From G964291335 sp964291335 (GTDB taxonomy: Bacteria > Chloroflexota > Dehalococcoidia > Lucifugimonadales > UBA3495), in contig OZ219748.1 in assembly GCA_964291335.2 (NCBI GenBank), forward strand, positions 2,480,001 to 2,544,000: a DNA stretch of 64,000 nucleotides, given 5' to 3'. The translations under genes were made by a program, and so were the position numbers. Positions 40,608-52,600 of the stretch are shown here, piece after piece; positions within the stretch are counted from its first letter, which is position 1; each line of letters opens with the position of its first letter. The notes beneath the pieces are model-generated. The model worked only from the letters and a program-made list of their open reading frames with translations, searched no databases and was not told where the DNA came from.

Positions 40608-42287
40608 CTAGCCCGACATGGGCAGGGTCGCCGCCGGCGGGAAATACTCGGCCACCGGAATTTCCACTACACAAGGGCGTTCCTGCGCCAAAGCGTCGCG
40701 AACAGCGTCAGCCACATCCTCAGGGCGCTCAACGTAGTAGCCTTTGGCGCCGTACACCTCGGCCAGGCGGTCAAAGCGGGGGTTATCCAAATCCACGCCG
40801 ATATATTTCCGGTCATAGTAGCGCTGCTGCTGGGCCTTCTCGGCCCCGTGGCAGCCATTGTTCAGCACAATACTCACCAGGGGTATGTTCTTGCGCACCG
40901 CAGTGTTCAGTTCCTGGGAGGTATAAAGGAAGCCGCCGTCGCCCTGGATGCTGACCGCCGGACGGTCGGGGCGGCCCAGTTTGGCGCCCAGGCCTACGCC
41001 CAGCCCCATGCCCAAAGCGCCCTGACCGGCGTAGTTGAACATGGTTCGGGGCAGCTCGAAGTTCAGGCGGTCATAGGAAAGGCCGGGCGCGACGCCGGCG
41101 TCGATGGCAACCATGCAGTCCCGGGGCAATGCTGTTACCAACTCCCGATAGACCCGCTGCGGCGGCATGGGGTCGCCGGCCAGTTCCGCCTCCGCTGCCA
41201 GGCGTCGCGCCCGCCGGGCCTTGAGCGCCGCAATCTCGTTCATCCAGTCCGGGTTGGCCCGGCCTTCGGGCAGACTTGTTTGCAGGGAGCGGGCCAGTTG
41301 ACCGGCCACGGCGCCGGCATCGCCCACAATGCCCACGGCCACCGGGTAGTTGCGGCCAATCTCCTGCGGGTCGATATCTACCTGGATGATTCGGGTATCC
41401 GGGTTGATTACGCTGTAGTCCCACCCGGTGCTGCCCTGGTTGATGCGGGTGCCCAGGGCGAGAATAACATCGGCGCGGTGGAGAGCTTGCAGAGCTTCGC
41501 TGGCGCCGCGCCCGCCGGGCGGCCCCACGTAAAGCCGGTGGCTGTTAGGAAAGGCGTCGTTGTGGCCATAAGAGGGCACTACCGCCAGGTCCAGCGCTTC
41601 GGCCAGGGTCACGGCCTCCTCCGTTGCCTCGGAGTCTATAACGCCGCCGCCGACCAGGAGCAGCGGTCTTTGCGCCCGCGAGAGCAGCTCTGCCGCCTGC
41701 TGCACTGCCTGGCTGTCGCCGCCGGTTCGGTCTGCCACGGCGCGGTAACTGGCCGGCGGCGCCCCGGCCCAATTCAGGGTCTTGCCGTCAATCAAGTCCC
41801 GGGGAATGTCCAGCAAAACCGGCCCTCGCTTGCCGTACAGGGCGGTGCGGAAGGCATAGTGCAGCATTTCCGGTATGCGCTCCGTCTGGTTCACCTGAAG
41901 GGCCAGTTGAGTAATGGGCTTGAAGGCGCCGACCAGGTCGAACTCCTGGGCGCCGTCCCGGTAGATGTACGCCTGGGCGGTGTTGCCGGCGATGATGATT
42001 ATCGGGGCTCGCCCCTTATAGGCCAGGGAGATGCCGGTAGCCAGGTTAATGGTGCCGGGGCCGGAGGTGGTAACGCAGGCGGCCGGCTTGCCCGAAGCCC
42101 GGCAATAGCCGTAGGCCATCAGGGCGGCCCCCTCCTCGTGGCGAGTGTCGATGAAGCGGATGTCGTCGCGTCCGTATAGCTCGGTGATAATGCTGTTGGT
42201 AGTAGTACCCACCACGCCGAAGATATGATCCACGCCTTCAGCCAGCAGCCCTTCCACAATCGCCTTTCCGGCCATTATTTCTGCCAT
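40608..42287 (-). CDS. ThDP-dependent enzyme, acetolactate synthase large-subunit-like
   Basis: The 559-residue protein has all three domains of this class: PYR (1-170, with FIDTRHEEGAALMAYGYCRA and VTTSGPGTINLATGI), a central domain (190-330), and PP (370-545, with IQGDGGFLYTSQELNTAV and the motif end VLNN). It resembles acetolactate synthase, benzoylformate decarboxylase and sulfoacetaldehyde acetyltransferase-type enzymes. No small regulatory subunit adjoins, so a catabolic role is as likely as branched-chain amino-acid synthesis. AAAGGAG precedes the ATG by 6 bases. Confidence 0.82.
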   Translation of the reverse strand: MAEIMAGKAIVEGLLAEGVDHIFGVVGTTTNSIITELYGRDDIRFIDTRHEEGAALMAYGYCRASGKPAACVTTSGPGTINLATGISLAYKGRAPIIIIAGNTAQAYIYRDGAQEFDLVGAFKPITQLALQVNQTERIPEMLHYAFRTALYGKRGPVLLDIPRDLIDGKTLNWAGAPPASYRAVADRTGGDSQAVQQAAELLSRAQRPLLLVGGGVIDSEATEEAVTLAEALDLAVVPSYGHNDAFPNSHRLYVGPPGGRGASEALQALHRADVILALGTRINQGSTGWDYSVINPDTRIIQVDIDPQEIGRNYPVAVGIVGDAGAVAGQLARSLQTSLPEGRANPDWMNEIAALKARRARRLAAEAELAGDPMPPQRVYRELVTALPRDCMVAIDAGVAPGLSYDRLNFELPRTMFNYAGQGALGMGLGVGLGAKLGRPDRPAVSIQGDGGFLYTSQELNTAVRKNIPLVSIVLNNGCHGAEKAQQQRYYDRKYIGVDLDNPRFDRLAEVYGAKGYYVERPEDVADAVRDALAQERPCVVEIPVAEYFPPAATLPMSG

Positions 42288-42417
42288 CGGTTACTCCTTT
42301 GGGAATGATTTCAGTCCGGCCCGTAGTGTAGCACATTGATGGAGGGTTGCTCACCGACCGGCTGTCAGTTCCTGCTTAAAGCCCCGCAGACAGCCGGAGC
42401 GCAAATCCGTTTACCCG

Positions 42418-42675
42418 GTTTCCTTTGCGTAATAATATAATAGATATTGACAATAATAATATTGATTGAAGACGAATAACGTATATAATATTGCCATAAT
42501 CAGCAATTTAGCATTGATATATTGACATTTAATAGTGACTATCATATACAATCTGAACATTAAGTTAGTAGTAACGGCATAATGTAACAGGAGGTGAAGA
42601 GGCAACCGGTACAGGGACTTTCAAGAAGGATAGCCAGCGTCTGATAAGTAACAGGCCAAGGTCCAGGAGGAGATT
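42418..42675 (+). promoter_or_regulatory. AT-rich promoter region of the solute-binding protein gene
   Basis: About 180 bases (42418-42600) are strikingly AT-rich compared with the surroundings. The best promoter is TTGACA (42522-42527), 17 bases, TATACA (42545-42550). A second TTGACA lies near 42457. The leader ends in AGGAGGAG before the ATG at 42676. Multiple promoters or a nucleoid-protein/activator site are possible. Confidence 0.65.
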
Positions 42676-44550
42676 ATGACCAGAGCGAGACCGGCAAAAA
42701 CCCGCTGGATGCGCCGGAGCCTGCTTTTGCTGATAGCTTTACTGGCCATAGCAACCGTCGCTTGCGGCGCAGCCACCTCTGAGGAAACGCCGCCGCCGGT
42801 GGTGGAACCAACGGCCGCCCCGGACGTAGCCAGACCTGAAGCCCTGAACATAGAGGCCACGGCGGCCCCCCAGTCTGAACCGGCGGCGCAGCAGCCGGCC
42901 ACCCAGCCGGCGGCCCAGCCGCCGCAGCCGGCCCATACCCCTACGGCGGCCCCCATGCCCACCGCTGTACCGCCCCCGGCGGTCAACGCCCGGGATACCC
43001 TGATTTTCCTCACCAGCGAAGAGCCGACCACTACCGGCGCCGCCAGCCCCAACTGCGGCGGCAACATCCAGAACACCATCTGCGACGACCTGGCCAGCGA
43101 CCCGTTGACCTGGATTGACGACCATAATGACTATGTGGTGGTTGGCCTGACCGGTATTGAAGGCTGGGAACAGTTGGCAGCTGACCGCTGGCGGTTCAAC
43201 CTGCGCCAGGGTGTTACTTTCCATAACGGCGCCCCCTGGAACGCCGAGCAGGCCAGTTTCTGGATCGATTTCTTTGGCGACGAGGAGACCAGCGGCAACT
43301 ATAACTCCAACGACTTCAGCTTCCACGGCGTTATTGGCGGCGAGGTGGTGGACGAATATACGCTGGACGTAGTCTGCGGCAAGGCCTGTCCCATTTTGCC
43401 GCGCACCACCATTTTCACCAAGTTTCAGGACGTAGGCTGGTTCCAGCAAGCCTCCGAGGACGAAATTGAACGGTTCACCGTGGGGCTGGGGCCTTACCGT
43501 CAGGTGGAGTGGCGTACCGGCCTGGAGATTGAGCTGGAGGCTTACGAAGGCTATAACCCCAACCCGAAAACCGGTTACTCCCGCGCGCCGTCCATTCCCC
43601 GGCTGATTCAGCAGTGGCGCAACGAGCCCCTGGTCCGGGCCTCGGCCCTGGCGGTCGGCGAGGCCGATTGGGCCGAGATTGCCTTCCAGGACCGGGACCT
43701 GGTGCCCCAGTGGAAGTCGGCGACCAACAACGAGGCTTACGTCTATGCGGTGGATACCGTGCATCATCCGGAACTGAGCAAGCGGGAGATACGCGAGGCT
43801 CTGAACCTGGCGATCGATTGCGAGACGGTGATGGCGGAGATTTTCGAAGGGGTGTTGGCGTGCTATGGCAACATTGCCCAGACCGGCACGGTAGGCATAA
43901 CACCGGAAAACTCACGAGGTTACCCTTATGACCCGGAACGGGCCAGGGAACTCCTTGCCGAGGCCGGCTACAACCCGGAGAACGAAATCAAGCTCCACAT
44001 CCGCTCCCAGCGGGTGCCTAAAGACGTGGAGTATGCCGAAGCGGTGATTACCTATTGGCGCGACGTAGGCTTCAATGCCAATCTGTACGTGGTGGAATCC
44101 TCCATCCACGCCGGAACCGGCCGCTCCAACTGCGGACACGGTCGCACCCGGGAAGACTTTGACAAAGCTGAGGGCGCCGACCTGCACGAAAAGTGCCGGA
44201 ATCTGGGGCCGGGTATGCCCAACTTCGCTTCGATGCATATTACTGCGCCGGCCACCTCGACCGAATCTCTGGACTTCTCCCGGCAAGCCATTCTGCGCAA
44301 TAGCTGCTACAGCCGTTCCAGCGGGGTTTGCTATGACGACCTGGAGATGATGATTGAGGAAGCCAACGCTACCCCCACCGGCGACCTGCGCCGCCAGCGT
44401 ATGGAAGCCATCGCCGACCGGGTGCACAACGATTTCCATTTCGTGCCAAATTTCCTGGTCGTGCAGATTTACGGCTTGTCCGAGGGACTGGACTGGGAAC
44501 CCCATTATGCGCCGCGCATCCGGGCCAACATCATGCGCTTCACACCGTAA
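42676..44550 (+). CDS. ABC transporter solute-binding lipoprotein, family 5 (peptide/nickel type)
   Basis: The 624-residue protein has a lipoprotein signal (LLIALLAIATVACG, Cys at about residue 30). A Pro/Ala/Thr-rich linker (about 35-105) follows, then a family-5 solute-binding domain. Typical segments are FNLRQGVTFHNGAPWNAEQA, GLGPYRQVEWRTG, EIREALNLAIDCETVMAEIF, NSRGYPYDPERARELLAEAG and VHNDFHFVPNFL. It would bind oligopeptides, nickel or other solutes outside the membrane. Many Cys residues (such as VVCGKACP) are unusual for the family. No permease or ATPase genes follow. Confidence 0.85.
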   Translation: MTRARPAKTRWMRRSLLLLIALLAIATVACGAATSEETPPPVVEPTAAPDVARPEALNIEATAAPQSEPAAQQPATQPAAQPPQPAHTPTAAPMPTAVPPPAVNARDTLIFLTSEEPTTTGAASPNCGGNIQNTICDDLASDPLTWIDDHNDYVVVGLTGIEGWEQLAADRWRFNLRQGVTFHNGAPWNAEQASFWIDFFGDEETSGNYNSNDFSFHGVIGGEVVDEYTLDVVCGKACPILPRTTIFTKFQDVGWFQQASEDEIERFTVGLGPYRQVEWRTGLEIELEAYEGYNPNPKTGYSRAPSIPRLIQQWRNEPLVRASALAVGEADWAEIAFQDRDLVPQWKSATNNEAYVYAVDTVHHPELSKREIREALNLAIDCETVMAEIFEGVLACYGNIAQTGTVGITPENSRGYPYDPERARELLAEAGYNPENEIKLHIRSQRVPKDVEYAEAVITYWRDVGFNANLYVVESSIHAGTGRSNCGHGRTREDFDKAEGADLHEKCRNLGPGMPNFASMHITAPATSTESLDFSRQAILRNSCYSRSSGVCYDDLEMMIEEANATPTGDLRRQRMEAIADRVHNDFHFVPNFLVVQIYGLSEGLDWEPHYAPRIRANIMRFTP

Positions 44551-44650
44551 CCGGGCCGCTTGTCGGTTTTCCCGTCTTGGGTATAAACGGACGCCCAGGG
44601 GAAACCGGCAGCCGGCAGGGTGGCAGCAGCAAAGCCGAGGGTATAAACGG

Positions 44651-44677
44651 GCGCCCCGGGGATTTTCCCCGGGGCGC
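44651..44677 (+). terminator. Hairpin after the solute-binding protein gene
   Basis: An 11-bp stem (GCGCCCCGGGG / CCCCGGGGCGC) with loop ATTTT lies 100 bases after the stop, in a convergent gap with radA. It is preceded by GGGTATAAACGG, which also occurs exactly 60 bases earlier. Confidence 0.6.
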
Positions 44678-44783
44678 TTCCGTTGGCGGCGTCCCGCCGT
44701 TTCCGGTCATGGCATCGTCGGGTGGCCTGTTCGCCCCCGTCTGAAAGGGTAGCCGGGTTCCCGCAGGGCGTTTCGTTGCAGCG

Positions 44784-46217
44784 TCATCCCCCGGCTTCCG
44801 CCGCCTCCGGCCAGGGCTCGCTGCTTTTACCGGGCGGGCCAAGAGCAGCCCGTAAAGCCTGGCGCAGGGTGCCGGCATAGACTAGTTCGATGCCGCAGGA
44901 ACCGGTCAGGTCGTTCCGGGCCGTTTCCGGCAAAATGCAGCGGACCAGGCCCAGACGCGCCGCTTCGTTTACCCGCCGCTCCGTCTGCGGCGCCCGGCGC
45001 AGCTCGCCGCTCAGGCCCACCTCGCCAAAGGCGGCCAGGTCTGCTGGCAGCGGACGGTTCCACTGGCTGGAAGCCAAAGCCAGGCCAACGGCCAGGTCCG
45101 CCGCCGGTTCGGTTACCCGGAAACCGCCGGCCACACTGACGATAATGTCCTGGCCGGCCAGTTCCAGCCCGGAGCGGCGGGAAGCTACGGCGGCCAGCAT
45201 CAGCAGACGGTTATAGTCCACGCCGTTGGCCACGCGACGGGGGACTGGCGCAAAGGCCGGCGAGGTGAGGGCCTGGATTTCCAGCACCAGGGGGCGAGTG
45301 CCTTCCAGCGTGGGCGCCAGGGCCGCCCCGATAGCGCCTTCGTAACGCTGGGCCAGCAGCATGGTGGAAGGATCGGGCACTTCCACCATGCCCTGGCTGG
45401 TCATCTCGAAAACGCCGATTTCCGCCGTGGAGCCGAAGCGGTTCTTGTCGCTGCGCAGTACCCGGTAGCCGCTGAGCTCCTGGCCTTCCAGGTACAGCAC
45501 CACGTCCACCATATGTTCCAGCACCCGCGGCCCGGCCAGGGAACCCTCTTTGGTCAGGTGGCCGGCCAGGAATACTGGAACGTTCCGGTTTTTAGCCCAA
45601 CGCATCAGCTTGAGGCCGCATTCGCGAACCTGCGCAACGCTGCCCGGCCCGGAAGGAGCCTCCTGGGTGTACAGGGTTTGCACCGAGTCAACCACCGCCA
45701 GGGTCGGCTGGCATTCATCCAGCTGGTTCAGGGCCAGGTCCACGTCGGTTTCGGTCAGCAGGAAGACCCGCTCCCCGGCGAAGCCCAGCCGTTCCGAGCG
45801 CAGCTTAATCTGGTGGGGCGATTCCTCGCCGCTGAGGTAGGCCACGGTTTGCCCGTTTTGGGCCAGGTAGCGGGCAATTTGCAGCAGCAGGGTGGACTTG
45901 CCGATGCCCGGTTCTCCGGCCAGCAGGTTAACCGACCCGCTGACGATGCCCCCGCCCAGTACCCGGTTCACCTCCTGGTTGGGCAGCGCCAGGCGGCGGC
46001 GGTCTTCCGGCTTCAGCCGGGACAGCTCTTGCAAAGGGGCCTCGCCGGGCTTGAGCCAGGCCCGGCGGTTTCCCGCCCCGGCGGCGGCCGGCATTTCCTG
46101 CAGCGGCGCCGTCGAGCCGCAATCCGGGGCGGGGCAAAAGCCCATCCACTGGGGGCTTTCGTGGCCGCAGCCGCCGCAAAAGTAAATGGTTCGCTGCCGC
46201 TCTTTCCGTTGGTTCAC
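44784..46217 (-). CDS. radA: DNA repair protein RadA
   Basis: The 477-residue protein is a RecA-like branch-migration ATPase. It has an N-terminal C4 zinc finger (YFCGGCGHESPQWMGFCP, then C), Walker A GEPGIGKSTLLLQ, Walker B-like LAVVDSVQTLYT, the RadA-specific KNRFGS motif (DKNRFGSTAEIGVFEM) and a Lon-like C-terminal domain. Start is GTG with AGGAGG upstream. It lies 100 bases downstream of clpC on the same strand, the same radA/clpC pairing seen in Gram-positive bacteria. Confidence 0.95.
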   Translation of the reverse strand: MNQRKERQRTIYFCGGCGHESPQWMGFCPAPDCGSTAPLQEMPAAAGAGNRRAWLKPGEAPLQELSRLKPEDRRRLALPNQEVNRVLGGGIVSGSVNLLAGEPGIGKSTLLLQIARYLAQNGQTVAYLSGEESPHQIKLRSERLGFAGERVFLLTETDVDLALNQLDECQPTLAVVDSVQTLYTQEAPSGPGSVAQVRECGLKLMRWAKNRNVPVFLAGHLTKEGSLAGPRVLEHMVDVVLYLEGQELSGYRVLRSDKNRFGSTAEIGVFEMTSQGMVEVPDPSTMLLAQRYEGAIGAALAPTLEGTRPLVLEIQALTSPAFAPVPRRVANGVDYNRLLMLAAVASRRSGLELAGQDIIVSVAGGFRVTEPAADLAVGLALASSQWNRPLPADLAAFGEVGLSGELRRAPQTERRVNEAARLGLVRCILPETARNDLTGSCGIELVYAGTLRQALRAALGPPGKSSEPWPEAAEAGG

Positions 46218-46317
46218 CGGGCAACCTCCTGCTTCGCTGCCATTATAGCAGCAGCCGGCCCCTTAATCAGGGGCCGGCTGTCAGTAAACCCGGCGGCGGC
46301 AGGACGCTGGCGTCGTT

Positions 46318-48816
<2,499 letters not shown>

Positions 48817-48944
48817 AATACTGCTCCTGTGGAGTAAGCCCGGGCGCTTCGCTGGATTAGCAACGGAGTATTCCCTGAGTTTTACGGTGAAGCAGGCCCC
48901 GGGCTAATGGTTTAGCGTACCTGACCGGCACGTTTGCTGCCTGA

Positions 48945-48974
48945 ATTATAGGGCAAGGCTTTATTCCATGTAAA
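48945..48974 (-). promoter_or_regulatory. Promoter of clpC
   Basis: The minus strand reads TTTACA (48969-48974), an 18-base spacer and a perfect TATAAT (48945-48950). The leader is about 120 bases long and no CtsR or CIRCE-like operator is evident. The stretch from 48975 to the 5S gene holds no gene I can support. Confidence 0.75.
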
Positions 48975-49134
48975 GCCGTGATTTGCCAGGAACAAACCGG
49001 GTTTTGCCTTATGGTTAACTTTGCGTTAATTTAGGGGGGGTATCCGGGGAGGGAGCGGGAGGATGCTACCGGAGGAGGAGCAACGGGAGACCTGGGACAA
49101 AGCCGCCGGGAAGGGCTGGCCGGTTAGGCGCTAC

Positions 49135-49254
49135 TTCCCGGCAGTGACCTATTTTCCCACTTCGTCGCCAAAGCAGTATCGTCGGCGCTGGGGCGTTTCA
49201 CTACCGTGTTCGGGATGGGAACGGGTGGGGCCACCCCGCCAGAACCACCAGGAA
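49135..49254 (-). rRNA. 5S ribosomal RNA, unlinked to 23S/16S
   Basis: The minus strand starts TTCCTGGTGGTTCTGGCGGG. It then contains CCCGTTCCCATCCCGAACAC and GTAGTGAAACGCCCCAGCGC, with the end CACTGCCGGGAA pairing back to the start. Ends are approximate by a few bases. There is no 23S gene within the 235 bases upstream before tRNA-Lys, which is on the other strand. Confidence 0.93.
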
Positions 49255-49269
49255 GTAAACCTAACGCCG

Positions 49270-49300
49270 ATAGTATGCACTATTTTTCACGAGCTGGCAA
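49270..49300 (-). promoter_or_regulatory. Putative promoter of the lone 5S gene
   Basis: The minus strand has TTGCCA (49295-49300), a 19-base spacer and TACTAT (49270-49275), starting about 15 bases before the 5S sequence. Confidence 0.5.
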
Positions 49301-49489
49301 GGGGTTTCCCGGCGGATGTTGCAACAATTAAGGCTTTACCGCCGGCCGGGTCCGGTGCCGCCGCCCGGGAAGGCCGGACAGGGGTCAACCGGCTGGTTGA
49401 CGGCGGCGTTTTTCGGTCCGGTTAGCGCCGGCTGAACAATATCAACCGGACTGGCCGCGTGGTAGAATGGCTTCGTGGTTCAATAGGAG

Positions 49490-49565
49490 GGGCCGTTAGC
49501 TCAGCTGGCAGAGCGCCGGACTTTTAATCCGGGTGTCGTGGGTTCGATCCCCACACGGCCCACCA
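49490..49565 (+). tRNA. tRNA-Lys (TTT)
   Basis: The sequence GGGCCGTTAGCTCAGCTGGC starts a 76-base cloverleaf with anticodon loop CTTTTAA (anticodon TTT), T loop GGTTCGATCC, acceptor ACGGCCC, discriminator A and an encoded CCA. Confidence 0.96.
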
Positions 49566-49637
49566 CCGCCCCCGGTATAAGGGGAGTGTAGAATTGCCGG
49601 CAGCCTCATCTTTTGGTTATCAAGAGGTCTTATCAAT

Positions 49638-52600
49638 ATGGGTTTAATAACCGGCAAACCGGTCGGGCCCGGTCTGGCTGCCGGGCTGGCGCTGATTGCG
49701 GCCACCGCGCTTCTGGGCGTTCTCTTCGTTCTGGGCATTTTCTCCGCTAACGACCTGGACGCCCACCCCGGAGACGGGCATGGCGAAGATACCTATGCCA
49801 CCCTGGATTTGCTGCTTGGCAAGGCCGGCGGCGGCAGCTCTGTGAAGGACCTCGAACAGGACCATCCGGTGCCGGCTGTCCCCCCGCGGGCCAACCGGTA
49901 CGACGAGGCCAATGACGGCAACGACCTGCTGGGCTGGTTCGATACAACCCAGCGGGGCCGGATCCTGGGCCGCCCCGACCCGTACGCCGACCCTACGGCG
50001 CCCCGGTGTCTGGAAATACCGGAAGGCGAGCAGGGGTTCTGGCTGATTTACAGCTTCGCCGGCCCCGAAACAACGGTTGATATCCGGTTTCCGCTCAACG
50101 GAACAACCAACAGCAAGGGGGCAACCATCCGGAATTGGTACGCCAATGAAGCCGCTGTGATGAACGACATAGCATCGCAGGCGGTGCACGTCAAGCTGTA
50201 CCAGCCCCCCCTGAACAATACCTGGCAACTGGTAGGCATTAACCCTGATGTTAGAGTTACCGGACGGTACCTCAGCCCGGATCTGTGGGATGCCCGGGGC
50301 GGGCTGGCCGCCGGGGCCGCCGTGAACGACATCGTAACGCACGAGAAAGTAGTTCTGATTGACTTTGCCTTTCCCTGGGCATACAAGAAGGCGCTGATGC
50401 CGGGGAACACCTACCCGGCCGGCACTTTTCCGGTTGACTTTCAGATAATTGCGACGGACAACGATTACATCCGGCCGACGCCGACGCCATTGCCGGCCGG
50501 GCACACCTTCAAGGACACGGTTTACACCATCCGGCTGTCCCGGGACTGCGCGGCGGATGCGGCGGATGCGCCGACGCCCCAGCCGGCGGCAGCGACGCCG
50601 ACGGCCACGCCGGTTCCGCCGACCAACTTTCAGGCCACGCCCGGCAACGGGTACGTGAACCTGTCCTGGACCCCGGTGACGGATGAAACGGTTCTGGGCT
50701 ACGAGATACGCCAACACGAACGGGGCAGCGGCTGGCGCCACGAAAGCCATGTTTTTCAGGTCGTTCCCCGCGAAAACGCCCACTACACCTTCGTGGGGCT
50801 GGAGAATGACAAAACTTTTAACGACCCAAATCATGGTACGGTTAACGACTATTACACCTTCCAGATTCGCTCGCGGAGTCTGGCTGGCGCCAGCGCCTGG
50901 AGCGATACCATCGAGTCCCGGCCGTTGAGCGAGCTGCCGACGATTACGCCGACCGCCACCGGCCCGACCCATACCTGGACGCCAACCTACACGCCGACCA
51001 ACACGCCCACGCCCACCCACTCCCCCACACCCACCCCCAGCCCCACGCCCCGGCCCACGCCCAGCGCGGAGCAGCTGGAGGTGGCCGGCGACGGGACGGA
51101 AGAATCGCCCTGCATCATAAAGGTGGCCAACTGGGATGTGACTGTAACCGACTGTTTTGATGACTCCGGCTCTATTGGTGGCCTGACCAGCACAACCTGG
51201 TTCCGCCATAACGTAACGCCGGCGCGGGACGGGACGTTTGGCGCACGAGTAATAACCGATCCCGTCAATCATGATATAGACTCTCATTTCTTTGCCTACG
51301 ATGCCGATGACAATGAGCTGGGTAAGGTTTTGGAAGACCGGGAAAGGACGCCGCATAACCTGTCAGTCAGCAACCTGACCGGGGTCAGTTATCTGCTGCT
51401 CCGGCTGGAAGACTGGGACAATGATAAATTGACCAGCATAAAGGTGCGTTTCGATGTTCCGGAGCTGGCGCCGACGCCAACCAACACGCCGACGGCCACG
51501 CCCACCCCTACCCCAACTAATACAGCTACGGCCACGCCGACCGCGACGCCAACCGATACGCCGACCGCGACCCCGACCAACACGCCAACGGCCACGCCGA
51601 CCCCGACCAACACGCCAACGGCCACGCCGACGCCGACCAACACGCCAACGGCCACGCCAACCCCGACCAACACGCCAACGGCCACGCCAACCCCGACCAA
51701 CACGCCAACGGCCACGCCAACCCCGACGAACACGCATACCCCGACAGCCACGCGGACGGATACCCCCACGCCGACGCCGACGCCTGATGGTGAGCCGCCG
51801 CCGACCAACACGCCAACACCGACAGCCACGCCGACGGATACCCCCACGCCGACGCCTGATGGTGAGCCGCCGCCGACTAACACGCCGACGCCGACGCCTG
51901 ATGGTGAGCCGCCGCCGACCAACACGCCAACACCGACAGCCACGCCGACGGATACCCCCACGCCGACGCCGACCAACACGCCAACGCCGACGGACACCCT
52001 CACGCCGACGCCGACGCCTGATGGTGAGCCGCCGCCGACCAACACGCCAACGCCGACGGACACCCCCACGCTGACGCCGACGCCTGATGGTGAGCCGCCG
52101 CCAACCAACACGCCAACGCCGACACCTGATGGTGAGTCGCCGCCGACCAACACGCCCACGCCGACGGACACCCCCACGCCGCCGCCGACGCCTGATGGTG
52201 AGCCGCCGCCGACCAACACCCCCACGCCGACGGATACCCCCACGCCGACGGACACCCCCACGCCGACGCCGACACCTGATGGTGAGCCGCCGCCGACCAA
52301 CACGCCAACGCCGACGGACACCCCCACGCCGACGCCGACGCCTGATGGTGAGCCGCCGCCGACCAACACGCCAACGCCGACCAACACGCCCACGCCGACG
52401 GACACCCCCACGCCGACGCCGACGCCTGATGGTGAGCCGCCGCCGACCAACACGCCAACGCCTACGGATACCCCCACGCCGACGCCGACATCGGAAGGGG
52501 AGCAACCGTTGCCGACCAATACGCATACGCCGACGGCAACGGCCACCCCTACTGATACTCCGGCAGATACGCCGGCCCCGACCAGCACGCCGACGGCCAC

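Noticed and set aside
42411..42605. Minus-strand 64-residue Tyr/Leu/Ile-rich frame
   Set aside because: It is a translation of the AT-rich promoter island and has no ribosome binding site or family.
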